Assembly (NCBI RefSeq): GCF_025655475.1
Contig: NZ_JAHTIK010000001.1
Coordinates: forward strand, 7,424,315-7,488,314
Reading direction: 5' to 3'
From: Kitasatospora sp. DSM 101779
Lineage (GTDB): Bacteria; Actinomycetota; Actinomycetes; Streptomycetales; Streptomycetaceae
DNA: 64,000 nucleotides
The position numbers and the translations under genes are program-made. This document shows, one piece after another, positions 27,034-35,185 of this stretch (positions within the stretch are counted from its first letter, which is position 1; each line of letters starts with the position of its first letter). The notes beneath the pieces were generated by a model. That model made no database searches, was not told the origin of the DNA, and worked only from the letters and a program-made list of their open reading frames with translations.

Positions 27034-28449
27034 TCAGTGCTGCAGGGTGAGGACGGCGGGTCGCCAGGGCAGCTGGTCGTAGGGGCCGCTCGCGGTGGGG
27101 GACTTGCCCTGGTAGAGGAACTGGAGGTTGCAGGGGTCGATGGTCATGGTCTGGTCGGGGTTGGTGCGGACCAGGTCGCCGTGGCTGATGTCGTTGGTCC
27201 AGGTGGCACCGGTGTTGGCCTTGCCCGCGAAGGGGTTGCTCTCGGTGGCGGCCTGCGGGGTCCACGAACCGTTCAGGCTGGTGGCGGTGAAGGAGCGGAA
27301 GTAGCGCTGCTCGTTCGCGCCTCGGGCTTCGACGATCATGAGGTACTGGTTGCGGTCCTTGACCTTGTAGACCTGCGGCGCCTCGAACAGGTTCTTCGCC
27401 GTGTCGCTCATGACCGTCGTGTAGGAGGAGCCGAAGCTGCCGGGGAAGTTCGCGAGGGGCATGCTCGCCCGGTAGATGCTGCCGTTGTCACCGGCGAAGA
27501 ACAGGTACATGTTCTGGCCGTCGGCGATCAGGGTCTGGTCGATCGGGCCGGTGCCGGAGCCGGGGATGCTGCCGGTGAACAGCGGCTGCGGCGCGGACCA
27601 GCCGTTGGGGTTGGCGGGGTCGCTGGAGGTGCGGTAGATGAACGGCCACTGACCCCACTGGTAGGCCAGCACCCAGATGTTCTTGGGCGCGAAGTAGAAC
27701 AGCGTGGGCGCCACCGCGGCCTGGCCCATCCCGCTCTGCCCGGCCGACGCCATGTCCGACCAGTTCGTGAACGGGCTGAACATCATCGAGCCGTACGACG
27801 AGCCCGACACGTTCGACGCGTAGACCAGGTGCTTGCCGTTGTACACGACGTTCGTGAAGTCCTTCACCGACGCCCACCCGTTCGCCGGCTGCGCCAGCGC
27901 CCCGGTCGAGGTCCAGCGGTAGCTCGACGGGAGGACACACGTCCCGGTCGGGGGAGTGGTCGGGGTGGACGACAGGCCGGTCCACTGCTGGTTGCTGCGG
28001 CCGTTGCACGTCCAGATCTCCACGGCCGTGCCGTTGGCCGTACCGGCGCCCGTGACGTCGAGGCACAGTCCGGACTCGACCCCGACGATCGTGCCGTCGG
28101 CGTTGACCTTCCACTGCTGGTTCGCGCCGCCGCTGCAGGTCCAGATCTGCACCCGGGTGCCGGCCGTGGTGGCGTGGCCCGGAACATCCAGGCACCTGTT
28201 GCCGTACACGGTCAGCTGGTTGCCGGACGTCGACGTCCACAGCTGGTTGGCGCCGCCCGAGCAGTCATGGATCTGCAGGGCCGCGCCGTCGTTCTGGCTG
28301 GCGTTCTGCACGTCGAGACACCGACCGGAACCGACACCGCGCAAGGCTGCGCTGGTGGCCGCCTGAGCCGGGTTGGCCGACAGCAGCGCCGCCAGCGCCG
28401 CCACGGCCGCGACCACAGCGGTGAGCATCACGGACAGATGCCTGCGCAT
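27034..28449 (-). CDS. Secreted alpha-L-arabinofuranosidase, CBM13-GH62
   Basis: A 471-residue exported enzyme. The signal peptide ([20 protein letters not shown], then [10 protein letters not shown]) is followed by a ricin-type beta-trefoil (CBM13) with three QxW repeats (GGANQLW, GGANQQW, RSNQQW). A short TPTTPPTGT linker leads to a GH62 catalytic domain from about residue 165 ([78 protein letters not shown]). GH62 enzymes remove arabinose side chains from arabinoxylan. The architecture is that of Streptomyces GH62 enzymes. A LacI-like operator lies about 40 bases upstream. Confidence 0.93.
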   Translation of the reverse strand: MRRHLSVMLTAVVAAVAALAALLSANPAQAATSAALRGVGSGRCLDVQNASQNDGAALQIHDCSGGANQLWTSTSGNQLTVYGNRCLDVPGHATTAGTRVQIWTCSGGANQQWKVNADGTIVGVESGLCLDVTGAGTANGTAVEIWTCNGRSNQQWTGLSSTPTTPPTGTCVLPSSYRWTSTGALAQPANGWASVKDFTNVVYNGKHLVYASNVSGSSYGSMMFSPFTNWSDMASAGQSGMGQAAVAPTLFYFAPKNIWVLAYQWGQWPFIYRTSSDPANPNGWSAPQPLFTGSIPGSGTGPIDQTLIADGQNMYLFFAGDNGSIYRASMPLANFPGSFGSSYTTVMSDTAKNLFEAPQVYKVKDRNQYLMIVEARGANEQRYFRSFTATSLNGSWTPQAATESNPFAGKANTGATWTNDISHGDLVRTNPDQTMTIDPCNLQFLYQGKSPTASGPYDQLPWRPAVLTLQH

Positions 28450-28490
28450 GGGGAACCTCCTTTGTGAACGGATGGACTGTCAAACAGGGT

Positions 28491-28504
28491 CGTTAGCGCC
28501 GACA
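28491..28504. promoter_or_regulatory. Degenerate LacI-type operator upstream of GH62 gene
   Basis: CGTTAGCGCCGACA matches the palindrome TGTTAGCGCTAACA at 11 of 14 positions and sits 42 bases before the GH62 start. Confidence 0.5.
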
Positions 28505-28544
28505 TTCGTGCGCTGCCATCGGCGCACGCTCGGTGGCTTCGCCA

Positions 28545-28740
28545 CCGGAGTTTCCAGCGCTGGTTGGCGCCGCCGTCGGAGCCCCGGATCTGGACAGGTG
28601 TGCCGTTGCCGTTCTGTCCGGTGGGCTCGTCGACAACGCGTCCGGCGGCCACGTCGGAGAGCATGTGGACGGTGCCGGAGGCGATGCCGCCGCCGGGGGT
28701 GCCGTCGCTGTGGCCGCCCAGGGCGGTGAGCGCCGCGCTG
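28545..28740 (-). pseudogene. Remnant of a CBM13 (ricin-type) protein
   Basis: Reverse-strand reading gives AGRVVDEPTGQNGNGTPVQI followed by GSDGGANQRWKL, a degenerate beta-trefoil repeat with one QxW motif. Before it comes GGHSDGTPGGGIASGTVHML. No start, signal peptide or catalytic domain accompanies it, and the frame runs on into unrelated sequence. It is probably a relic of a second secreted glycosidase. Confidence 0.6.
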
Positions 28741-28972
28741 TAGGCGGCCTTCCTGTGTGCCGCTGAGCAGCGGCTGCTCCGGGACGCCGCCGCACCCGGC
28801 GTGGTCACCCCGGCGGCATGGCCGCGGGGCCCCTCGATGATGGCCGCGGCCGAGCTGACGACCGTGCGTGCGGCCGCCGAGAGGGCCTCGCGGAGACGCG
28901 GCTTCCTTGTGGCCTACGGCATGACGGGTCGTTCTCCTGGTGGGTGGGGGACACCAGGCAGGAGCCACGCGC

Positions 28973-28986
28973 TGTTAGCGCTAACA
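28973..28986. promoter_or_regulatory. Perfect LacI-type operator
   Basis: TGTTAGCGCTAACA, a perfect 14-bp palindrome sharing its core with the site at 26289-26304. It is downstream of the GH11 gene's stop (29058, reverse strand) and upstream of the CBM13 relic, so it probably belonged to the relic's promoter. Confidence 0.75.
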
Positions 28987-29057
28987 ATTTACCGCGCCCG
29001 CCGGGCAGCGGGGAGAGAATTCCAGGGATTGTCGCGTGGAACCGGACGCTTACGGGC

Positions 29058-30044
29058 TCAGCTCGCGCTGCAGGACAGCGTCGGCCAAGTGGTGCTGCCG
29101 TTCTTCATGATGGTCATGCCCCAGCTGTTGCCCGCGCCGTTGGGGGTGGCGACCAGCGTCTGGGCGTCGGGGTAGGAGGCGTTGATGTTCCAGGTCGCGC
29201 TGATCTTCTCCGGGGAGGGGACCTTCACGGTCACCTTCCAGGTGGTTGATCCGGCGACCGAGACGTTCAGGTTGTAGCGGTCGCTCCACGAGGCGCCGGC
29301 GGAGAGCGTCGTGGTGCAGCCGCCGCCGGTGCCGCCGCCACCGCCACCGCCCGTGGCGGAGCCCAGCGTGATGTTGGAGCTGCCGCTGCTCTGGTAGCCC
29401 TCGGTGGCCATGATCTCGTAGTTCATGGTGCCGAGGTTCATGCCGTACCTGGCCCACGCGTCGACGTGGTTTCCGACGGTGATGGTCCCGCCGGTCCGCT
29501 TGGCCTGCCGGACGCTCCAGTACTGGTTGAAGGTCTTGATTCCCTCGATGGAAGGGGCGTTGTAGCGCGTCGTCTCGTAGATGTCGTAGGTGCCGCCGTC
29601 GCTGGTGACGGTGCCCTTGTACGTGCCGGTGGGCTTGTAGGAACCGTAGTTCTCGACGATGTAGTACTCGACGAGCGGGTTGGTGCTCCAGCCGTAGAGC
29701 GACAGGTAGGCGTTGCCGCTGGTGCTCCAAGTACCCGAGTAGCTCACCGGGTTGCGGGACCCGGTGCTCCAGCCCTTGCCGGCGACGAAGTTGCCGGCGT
29801 TGGTCCAGGAGGTGCTGTAGTTCCCGCCGCCGTTCAGGGACATCGAGGCCGCGCCGGTGCCCTCGGTCCAGAACGAGTAGAAGTATCCGCCGTCGGTGCC
29901 GGTCCGGTTCGTGGTGACGGTCGCGGCGTCGGCGGTGCCGGGCAGGATCAGGACGGGAGCGAGGGCCAGCGCGAGGACGCGCGCCTTGTTGACGAGTCGC
30001 CAGGGGCGACCGGCCTTGTGGCTCTTGGGGTGGGGGAGGTTCAC
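29058..30044 (-). CDS. Secreted endo-1,4-beta-xylanase, GH11-CBM2
   Basis: A 328-residue exported enzyme. A long basic signal peptide (residues 1-40, ending LPGTADA) precedes a GH11 jelly-roll domain (about 42-230). The nucleophile Glu126 lies in [13 protein letters not shown] and the acid/base Glu215 in [13 protein letters not shown], both intact. A Gly-rich linker (GGGGGGGTGGG) leads to a C-terminal binding domain of about 86 residues bounded by Cys residues ([20 protein letters not shown] to TLSC), of the CBM2-like type found in Streptomyces xylanases. It hydrolyses xylan backbones and complements the GH62 debranching enzyme. Confidence 0.94.
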   Translation of the reverse strand: MNLPHPKSHKAGRPWRLVNKARVLALALAPVLILPGTADAATVTTNRTGTDGGYFYSFWTEGTGAASMSLNGGGNYSTSWTNAGNFVAGKGWSTGSRNPVSYSGTWSTSGNAYLSLYGWSTNPLVEYYIVENYGSYKPTGTYKGTVTSDGGTYDIYETTRYNAPSIEGIKTFNQYWSVRQAKRTGGTITVGNHVDAWARYGMNLGTMNYEIMATEGYQSSGSSNITLGSATGGGGGGGTGGGCTTTLSAGASWSDRYNLNVSVAGSTTWKVTVKVPSPEKISATWNINASYPDAQTLVATPNGAGNSWGMTIMKNGSTTWPTLSCSAS

Positions 30045-30434
30045 GAGAGGTATCCGTCCTGCTGGTGAGTGGGTGGGGGGTGGGTGCAGCCCTGAGCCGG
30101 CGACGACCGCGAGGGGGTGGGCGCGGTGTCGCGCGGCGGCCTGCAGAGCCGACCGGGCAGCAGCATCGCTGTGTCCGAGGCCAGTTGGCGAAGGCAGCCC
30201 GGATCCAGGGCCGTTCGGACTTGTCGACGGCGATAGTGTTGGCCTGCACCCGACAAGGTGTCAACACTTTCGACCAAGAGGGCGATAGATTCGCTCGTGC
30301 CTCGGGTCCACCCTCCTCGCAAAGGGGCTGGACAGGCGCGTGATGGCCGACGCGTGCCTGAAAAACTCGACCTGCCCTCGTTCAATTCCCCCGTGATCTT
30401 CTCGCGCTCGCCGAAACTTGTAGCCATATGTGTT

Positions 30435-30445
30435 CGAAAGTTTCG
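30435..30445. promoter_or_regulatory. Xylanase-type palindrome CGAAAGTTTCG
   Basis: CGAAAGTTTCG is a perfect palindrome around one base, and a half copy (CCGAAACTTG) lies about 25 bases away. Sites of this kind (CGAA/TTCG repeats) are associated with Streptomyces xylan/xylobiose genes. It is about 390 bases from the GH11 start but near the GH1 relic. Confidence 0.45.
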
Positions 30446-30509
30446 CGCGCGGTGCCGGTGACCGCTCCCGGTGCTGCCAGCCGCCGGTGGGTGGAGTGGG
30501 ATCCCGCGG

Positions 30510-30620
30510 AGACAGGCGGTCAGGCCGGCCCGCCCCGGCGGATCACCCTGCGAGTACCAGCAGGCGCCGGACTTGGGCGTGCGGACCAGCGTGTCGTAGT
30601 CCACGTGCACCATGCCGAAG
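30510..30620 (-). pseudogene. C-terminal relic of a GH1 beta-glucosidase
   Basis: The reverse strand encodes FGMVHVDYDTLVRTPKSGAC followed by WYSQ, the highly typical last segment of bacterial GH1 enzymes. The terminal VIRRGG piece follows in another frame. Nothing upstream of the Phe belongs to GH1: the sequence switches to transposase-like DNA at about 30625. Confidence 0.7.
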
Positions 30621-30627
30621 CGCCTGC

Positions 30628-30830
30628 CGGAACGCACCGCCGACCCCGAAGGACGTCTCTGCCTGTGCCTGCGGATCGACGCCGGACGTCCGATCGCACG
30701 CGTGGCTGCGGAAGCCGGCATCTCCCGCCGCTGTCCGGCCGAGTGGTACACCCGCCGCCGGCGCGCGGCGAGAACGGACCACTCGACCGGCCGGCGGCCG
30801 GCGGCGGATGCGCCGGACGGTCACCGTGCC
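30628..30830 (+). mobile_element. IS481-type transposase N-terminal fragment (degenerate)
   Basis: RNAPPTP in one frame, GRLCLCLRIDAGRPIARVAA and EAGISRRCPAEWYTRR in the next, and GENGPLDRPAAG in a third together match the N-terminal helix-turn-helix region of IS481-family transposases. The DDE catalytic part is absent, frames shift twice, and no terminal inverted repeats are visible. The fragment abuts the GH1 relic, suggesting that insertion or deletion here destroyed that gene. Confidence 0.65.
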
Positions 30831-30858
30831 CGGGCCCTGCCCGGTCGGACGGGCCGCC

Positions 30859-30874
30859 GGGGCCCATCGGCCCT
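30859..30874. promoter_or_regulatory. DevR/OsdR-type box upstream of GNAT-synthetase fusion
   Basis: GGGGCCCATCGGCCCT, 88 bases before the ATG at 30963. Confidence 0.65.
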
Positions 30875-30962
30875 GGCCGCGCCACCCGCGCCGGAGGACG
30901 GTGGAGGGAGCAGTGCCCGGGCCGTACGAGCGATGCCGCCGGGCCGGACCGAGGGAGTCGCC

Positions 30963-33707
30963 ATGTCAGTCACCGAGCCGCCGGTGTCCGCGGTCGAGGC
31001 ACTGCTCGCCGACGGGACGACCGTCCTCCTCAGGCCCGTCGAGGCCGGGGACCGTGCCGCCGTCCTGGACCTGCACGAGCACGGGATGTCCGACGAGAGC
31101 CGCCGGATGAGGTTCCTCGGCACGAGCCGCCGGGCCGCCGAGATGGTCGCCGACCGGCTCTGCGGCCCCGGCCGGGCCGGTGTCCTGGCCCTCGGCGCCT
31201 GGGCGGACGGCGAGCTGGTGGGGGAGGCGGACTGCCAGGCCGTCGAGGAGAGCGGCGGGACTGCCGAGCTGGCGATGGCGGTCGCCGACGCCTGGCACCA
31301 CCGCGGAGTCGGCACCCTGCTCGTCGAGCACCTCGTCCATGCCGCCCGCAAGCGCGGCATCCACGAGTTCGTCGCCGACACGCTGGCCGGCAACCGGGCC
31401 GTCCACAAGGTCTTCTCCGACCTCGGCCTGCCCGTCCACCGGCACCTCGACCACGGCGAGATCCGGGTGCGCGTCCCGCTCGACGAGGACGACGAGGGCT
31501 ACCTCCGCGCCGTCGACGAACGCGGCCGGACGGCCGACCTGGCCAGCCTGGCCGCGCTGCTGCGCCCGCGGTCGGTCGCGGTCGTGGGCGCGTCCCGCCG
31601 GGCCGGATCGGTGGGCCGCACCGTCCTGCTGAAGCTCCGCCGGGGCGGCTTCACCGGGCCGGTGTGGGCCGTGAACCCGCACACCGGGGTGATCGCCGGC
31701 GAGCCCGCGTACCCGGGGATCGCCGAGCTGCCCGGGGTGCCGGACCTCGCCGTGCTCGCCGTGCCGCCGTCGGCCGTGCCCGACGCCGCCGAGGAGTGCG
31801 GCCGCGCGGGCACGAAGGCGCTCGTGGTGCTCACCTCCGGCCTGGACGCGGCACAGGCACGGCAACTGGTGCACAGCTGCCGGCGCCACAGCATGCGCCT
31901 GGTGGGGCCCAACAGCCTCGGCATCGCCCAGACCGATCCGGAGGTCCGGCTGGACGCGGAGTTCGGCGGGGCCTTCCCGCTGCCCGGCAGCGCCGGGGTC
32001 GCCGTGCAGTCCGGGGGCGTGGGCATCGCCCTGCTGGAACGCCTCGCCTGGCTGGGCATCGGCGTCTCCACCTTCGTCTCGCTCGGGGACAAGTACGACG
32101 TCAGCGGCAACGACCTGCTGCAGTGGTGGGAGAGCGACGGCCGGACGGACCTGGCCCTGCTGCACCTGGAGTCCTTCGGCAGTCCGCGGGCCTTCGCCCG
32201 GACGGCGCGGCGCGTGACCCGGACCCTGCCGGTGCTCACCGTGGACGCCGGGCGCTCCGCTGCCGGCCGCCGCGGCGCCGCCTCGCACACCGCCGCCGCC
32301 GCGACGCCGACCGTCACCCGGGAGACGCTCTTCCGCCGGGCCGGGATCACCGCAGCGCGCAGCATCGCCGAACTCGTCGAAGCCGCCGCCCTGTTCCACA
32401 CCCAGCCGCTGCCCGGCGTGCACGGACGCGTGGCGGTGGTCTCCAACGCCGGCGGGATCGGCATCCTCGCCGCGGACGCGTGCGCCGAGGCCGGGCTCGA
32501 ACTGCCGCCGCTGCCCGCGGACACCGTCGCCGAACTGCGCGCACTGCTGCCCGCCGCCGCGGGGACGGCCAACCCGGTCGACACCACCGCGGCCGTCGGC
32601 CCGGCCGAGCTCAGGGGCTGCCTCGACGCGCTCGCGCGGGCCGACACCGTCGACGCCCTGCTGGTCTGCCTCGTGCCGACCGCGCTCGTCCAGGACGACG
32701 CCGACCAGCCGCTCCACGCGCTGCTGGACGGCCCGGGCCGCCGGCGGCTGCCGGTCGCGGCGGTCCTGCTGGACCAGGAGGTGCCCGTCCAGTACCGGAC
32801 CTGCGCGGACGGCGGACAGCTGCCGTCCTACTCGGACCCGGCCGCCGCCGCACGGGCCCTCGCCCACGCCCGGGACCGCGCGAGGTGGCTGGCCGAACCG
32901 CCCTCCGCCCCGGCCGCCCCGCCGGACACCGACACAGCCGCCGCCCGCCGCCTGGTCGACGCCTTCCTCGCCGCCCACCCCGACGGAGGCTGGCTCGACC
33001 CGGAGACCACCACCGGTCTGCTCGGCCACTACCGGCTGCCGCTCACCACGGCCGTCCTGGCGCGGACCGAGGACGAGGCCGCGCTCGCCGCCCGGACGCT
33101 GGGCCCGCTCGGCCACGAGGGCCGCGTCGCGGCCAAGGCCTACTGGCCGGACCAGGTGCACAAGAGCGCCGAAGGCGCCGTCCGCCTCGGCCTCGGCGGC
33201 GAGACCCAGGCCCGGGAGTGCTACCGGGAGTTCCACGACCGCTTCGGCGACCGGACGGCCGGCGTGGTGGTCCAGCCCATGGCCGCACCCGGCCTGGAAC
33301 TGCTGGTCGGCGCGGTGCAGGACGAGGTGTTCGGCCCGCTGGTCCTGCTCGGCCTCGGCGGTACCGCGACCGATGTCCTCGCCGACCGCACCGCCCGCCT
33401 CGCCCCGCTCACCGAACGCGATCTGGAGACCATGCCCGCCGACCTCAGGGCGGCGCCGCTGGTGCTCGGCCGGCCGGGCGCGCCGGGTGCGGACCCGGCC
33501 GGGCTCCACGCGGTGCTCGCCGCCGTCTCCGCCCTGGCCTGCGACCTGCCGCAGGTCGTCGAGGTGGACCTCAACCCGCTGATCGCCCGGCCCGACGGGG
33601 TCGTCTGCGTGGACGCCCGGGTCCGGGTCGCGCCCAGGCCCTCCTTCGACCCGTACCTGCGGCGGCTGCGCCGTCCGGCCGTGGCCGGGGAGGCGGGCGG
33701 CCCCTGA
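30963..33707 (+). CDS. GNAT acetyltransferase fused to NDP-forming acyl-CoA synthetase (Pat-like)
   Basis: A 914-residue fusion. Residues about 15-165 are a GNAT domain (TVLLRPVEAGDRAAVLDLHE, and the acetyl-CoA loop VADAWHHRGVGTLLVEHLV). A CoA-binding domain (LLRPRSVAVVGASRRAGSVG), a succinyl-CoA-ligase-like region with the phosphohistidine-type segment AASHTAAA (His442), and a C-terminal ATP-grasp domain (AAKAYWPDQVHKSAEGAVRLGL; VVEVDLNPLIARPDG) follow. Domain order with GNAT first resembles the Streptomyces lysine acetyltransferase PatA rather than enteric Pat, where GNAT is last. In Pat proteins the synthetase part is usually inactive; here the active-site His is present, so synthetase activity cannot be excluded. 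Confidence 0.88.
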   Translation: MSVTEPPVSAVEALLADGTTVLLRPVEAGDRAAVLDLHEHGMSDESRRMRFLGTSRRAAEMVADRLCGPGRAGVLALGAWADGELVGEADCQAVEESGGTAELAMAVADAWHHRGVGTLLVEHLVHAARKRGIHEFVADTLAGNRAVHKVFSDLGLPVHRHLDHGEIRVRVPLDEDDEGYLRAVDERGRTADLASLAALLRPRSVAVVGASRRAGSVGRTVLLKLRRGGFTGPVWAVNPHTGVIAGEPAYPGIAELPGVPDLAVLAVPPSAVPDAAEECGRAGTKALVVLTSGLDAAQARQLVHSCRRHSMRLVGPNSLGIAQTDPEVRLDAEFGGAFPLPGSAGVAVQSGGVGIALLERLAWLGIGVSTFVSLGDKYDVSGNDLLQWWESDGRTDLALLHLESFGSPRAFARTARRVTRTLPVLTVDAGRSAAGRRGAASHTAAAATPTVTRETLFRRAGITAARSIAELVEAAALFHTQPLPGVHGRVAVVSNAGGIGILAADACAEAGLELPPLPADTVAELRALLPAAAGTANPVDTTAAVGPAELRGCLDALARADTVDALLVCLVPTALVQDDADQPLHALLDGPGRRRLPVAAVLLDQEVPVQYRTCADGGQLPSYSDPAAAARALAHARDRARWLAEPPSAPAAPPDTDTAAARRLVDAFLAAHPDGGWLDPETTTGLLGHYRLPLTTAVLARTEDEAALAARTLGPLGHEGRVAAKAYWPDQVHKSAEGAVRLGLGGETQARECYREFHDRFGDRTAGVVVQPMAAPGLELLVGAVQDEVFGPLVLLGLGGTATDVLADRTARLAPLTERDLETMPADLRAAPLVLGRPGAPGADPAGLHAVLAAVSALACDLPQVVEVDLNPLIARPDGVVCVDARVRVAPRPSFDPYLRRLRRPAVAGEAGGP

Positions 33708-33755
33708 GTCCGGCCGAGTCCGGCCGCGCCGGTCCGCCCCTCGGACGACCGGATC

Positions 33756-35177
33756 TCATGCGATGAGGACGCGCTCGCCGGAGTGCGGCACCACGGCCGT
33801 CCAGCCGAGCTCGCGGTCGATCCGGTCGCGGAGGGCCTGCGCCCCCGCGGGCTCGCCGTGCACCAGGTAGGTGGCGCTCGGCGGCGGCGCGGCCCGCAGC
33901 CACTCGACGACCTCCGCCGCGTCGGCGTGGGCGGAGAACGCCGGAACGTTCACCACCTCGGCACGGACCGGTACGTAGCCGCCGTACATCTTCAGCACCC
34001 TCGCACCGTCGACCAGTTGGCGGGCACGGGTGCCCTCCGCCGCGTAGCCGACCACCACCACGGTGTTCCGCGGATCCGGCAGCAGCCGCCGCAGGTGGTG
34101 CACGACGCGCCCGCCGGTGGCCATGCCCGAGGCGGAGACCAGCACGCACGGCACGGCGGAGCGTTCGAGGGCCAGCGACTCCTGGAGCGAGTGGATCGGC
34201 TCGAACGGTTCCGGGTCGAGGGCCGTCGTGTCGTCCAGCACCTCGGGCCGCAGGTCGGAGGAGCGGACGGCGAAGGCGTCGCGGTACACCTGCAGCGCGG
34301 CCAGCGCCATCGGGCTGTCCACGTACACCGGGGCGCCGGACGGCAGCCGGCCGCTGCGGCGCAGGTCGGCGAGCTGGTGCAGGACGACCTCGGTGCGGTC
34401 GACCGCGAACGAGGGGACGACGACCGTCCCGCCGCGGGCGAGGGTCCGCTCGATCGCACGCGCGAACCACTCGCGGGCCGCGGTCTCCTCGTGGTGCCGG
34501 TTGCCGTAGGTCGACTCCACCAGCAGCACGTCCGCCCCGGTGAACGGCTCGGGCGGGCGCAGCAGAGGGTGCACCGGGCGGCCCAGGTCGCCGCTGACGG
34601 CGAGGGTGTGGCCGTCCTCCAGGGTGAGGTGCGCCCAGGCGGAGCCGAGGATGTGCCCGGCCCGGTGCAGGCGCAGAACCGTCCCCGCCTTGATCTCGAC
34701 GTCCGTTTCCACCGGGACGGGGTCGAACATGCGCAGGGTGTTCTCGACGTCCTTGTCGTCGTACAGCGGCTCGGCGGGGCGGTGCTTGGACCAGCCGTGC
34801 TCGTTGGCGTGGTCGGCGTCCTCGCGGAGCAGGTGCGCGCTGTCGCGGAGGATCAGTTCGGCGAGCCGGGCGGTGTCCGGGGCGGTCAGGACGGGGCCGC
34901 GGAAGCCGTCGCGGACCAGACGGGGAAGATAGCCGCAGTGGTCCAGGTGGGCGTGGGTCAGCACGACGGCGTCGACGTCGGCCGGGTCGAGAGGCAGGGG
35001 ACGGCGGTTGCGGCGGCGCAGCTCGGCGAGGCCCTGGAAGAGCCCGCAGTCGACCATGAGCCGCGCATGGTCGGTCTCGACCAGGAACTTGCTGCCGGTG
35101 ACGGTGCCGACGCCGCCGAGGAAGGTGAGCAGGCCCGGCCGGGGCGCAGGGCTCGGGGTGTTCGGTGCGGTGTTCAC
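33756..35177 (-). CDS. MBL-fold metallohydrolase with beta-CASP/RMMBL domains
   Basis: A 473-residue protein. [20 protein letters not shown] leads into the metal motif [25 protein letters not shown] and SGDLGRP continue the MBL core. A beta-CASP insert ([31 protein letters not shown]) and the C-terminal [15 protein letters not shown] / [16 protein letters not shown] complete it. This is the plan of CPSF73-like RNA nucleases ('RNA-specificity' MBL proteins); nuclease activity is inferred. I chose the GTG at 35177, 8 bases after the PEP synthase stop, with AGTGAGGACC before it. It is the last gene of the PEP synthase operon. Confidence 0.88.
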   Translation of the reverse strand: MNTAPNTPSPAPRPGLLTFLGGVGTVTGSKFLVETDHARLMVDCGLFQGLAELRRRNRRPLPLDPADVDAVVLTHAHLDHCGYLPRLVRDGFRGPVLTAPDTARLAELILRDSAHLLREDADHANEHGWSKHRPAEPLYDDKDVENTLRMFDPVPVETDVEIKAGTVLRLHRAGHILGSAWAHLTLEDGHTLAVSGDLGRPVHPLLRPPEPFTGADVLLVESTYGNRHHEETAAREWFARAIERTLARGGTVVVPSFAVDRTEVVLHQLADLRRSGRLPSGAPVYVDSPMALAALQVYRDAFAVRSSDLRPEVLDDTTALDPEPFEPIHSLQESLALERSAVPCVLVSASGMATGGRVVHHLRRLLPDPRNTVVVVGYAAEGTRARQLVDGARVLKMYGGYVPVRAEVVNVPAFSAHADAAEVVEWLRAAPPPSATYLVHGEPAGAQALRDRIDRELGWTAVVPHSGERVLIA

Positions 35178-35185
35178 GGCGGTCC

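Larger units (their letters stand above)
30045..30962. other. Composite intergenic region with gene relics
   Basis: About 920 bases containing, in order, the xylanase 5' region, a CGAAAGTTTCG palindrome, the tail of a GH1 glucosidase, an IS481-type transposase fragment and a DevR-type box. It has visibly lower GC between about 30230 and 30440 than the rest of the window. Confidence 0.6.

Noticed and set aside
30428-33766. 1112-codon forward frame overlapping the GNAT-synthetase gene
   Set aside because: It is a frame-shifted shadow of the real 914-residue protein at 30963-33707.
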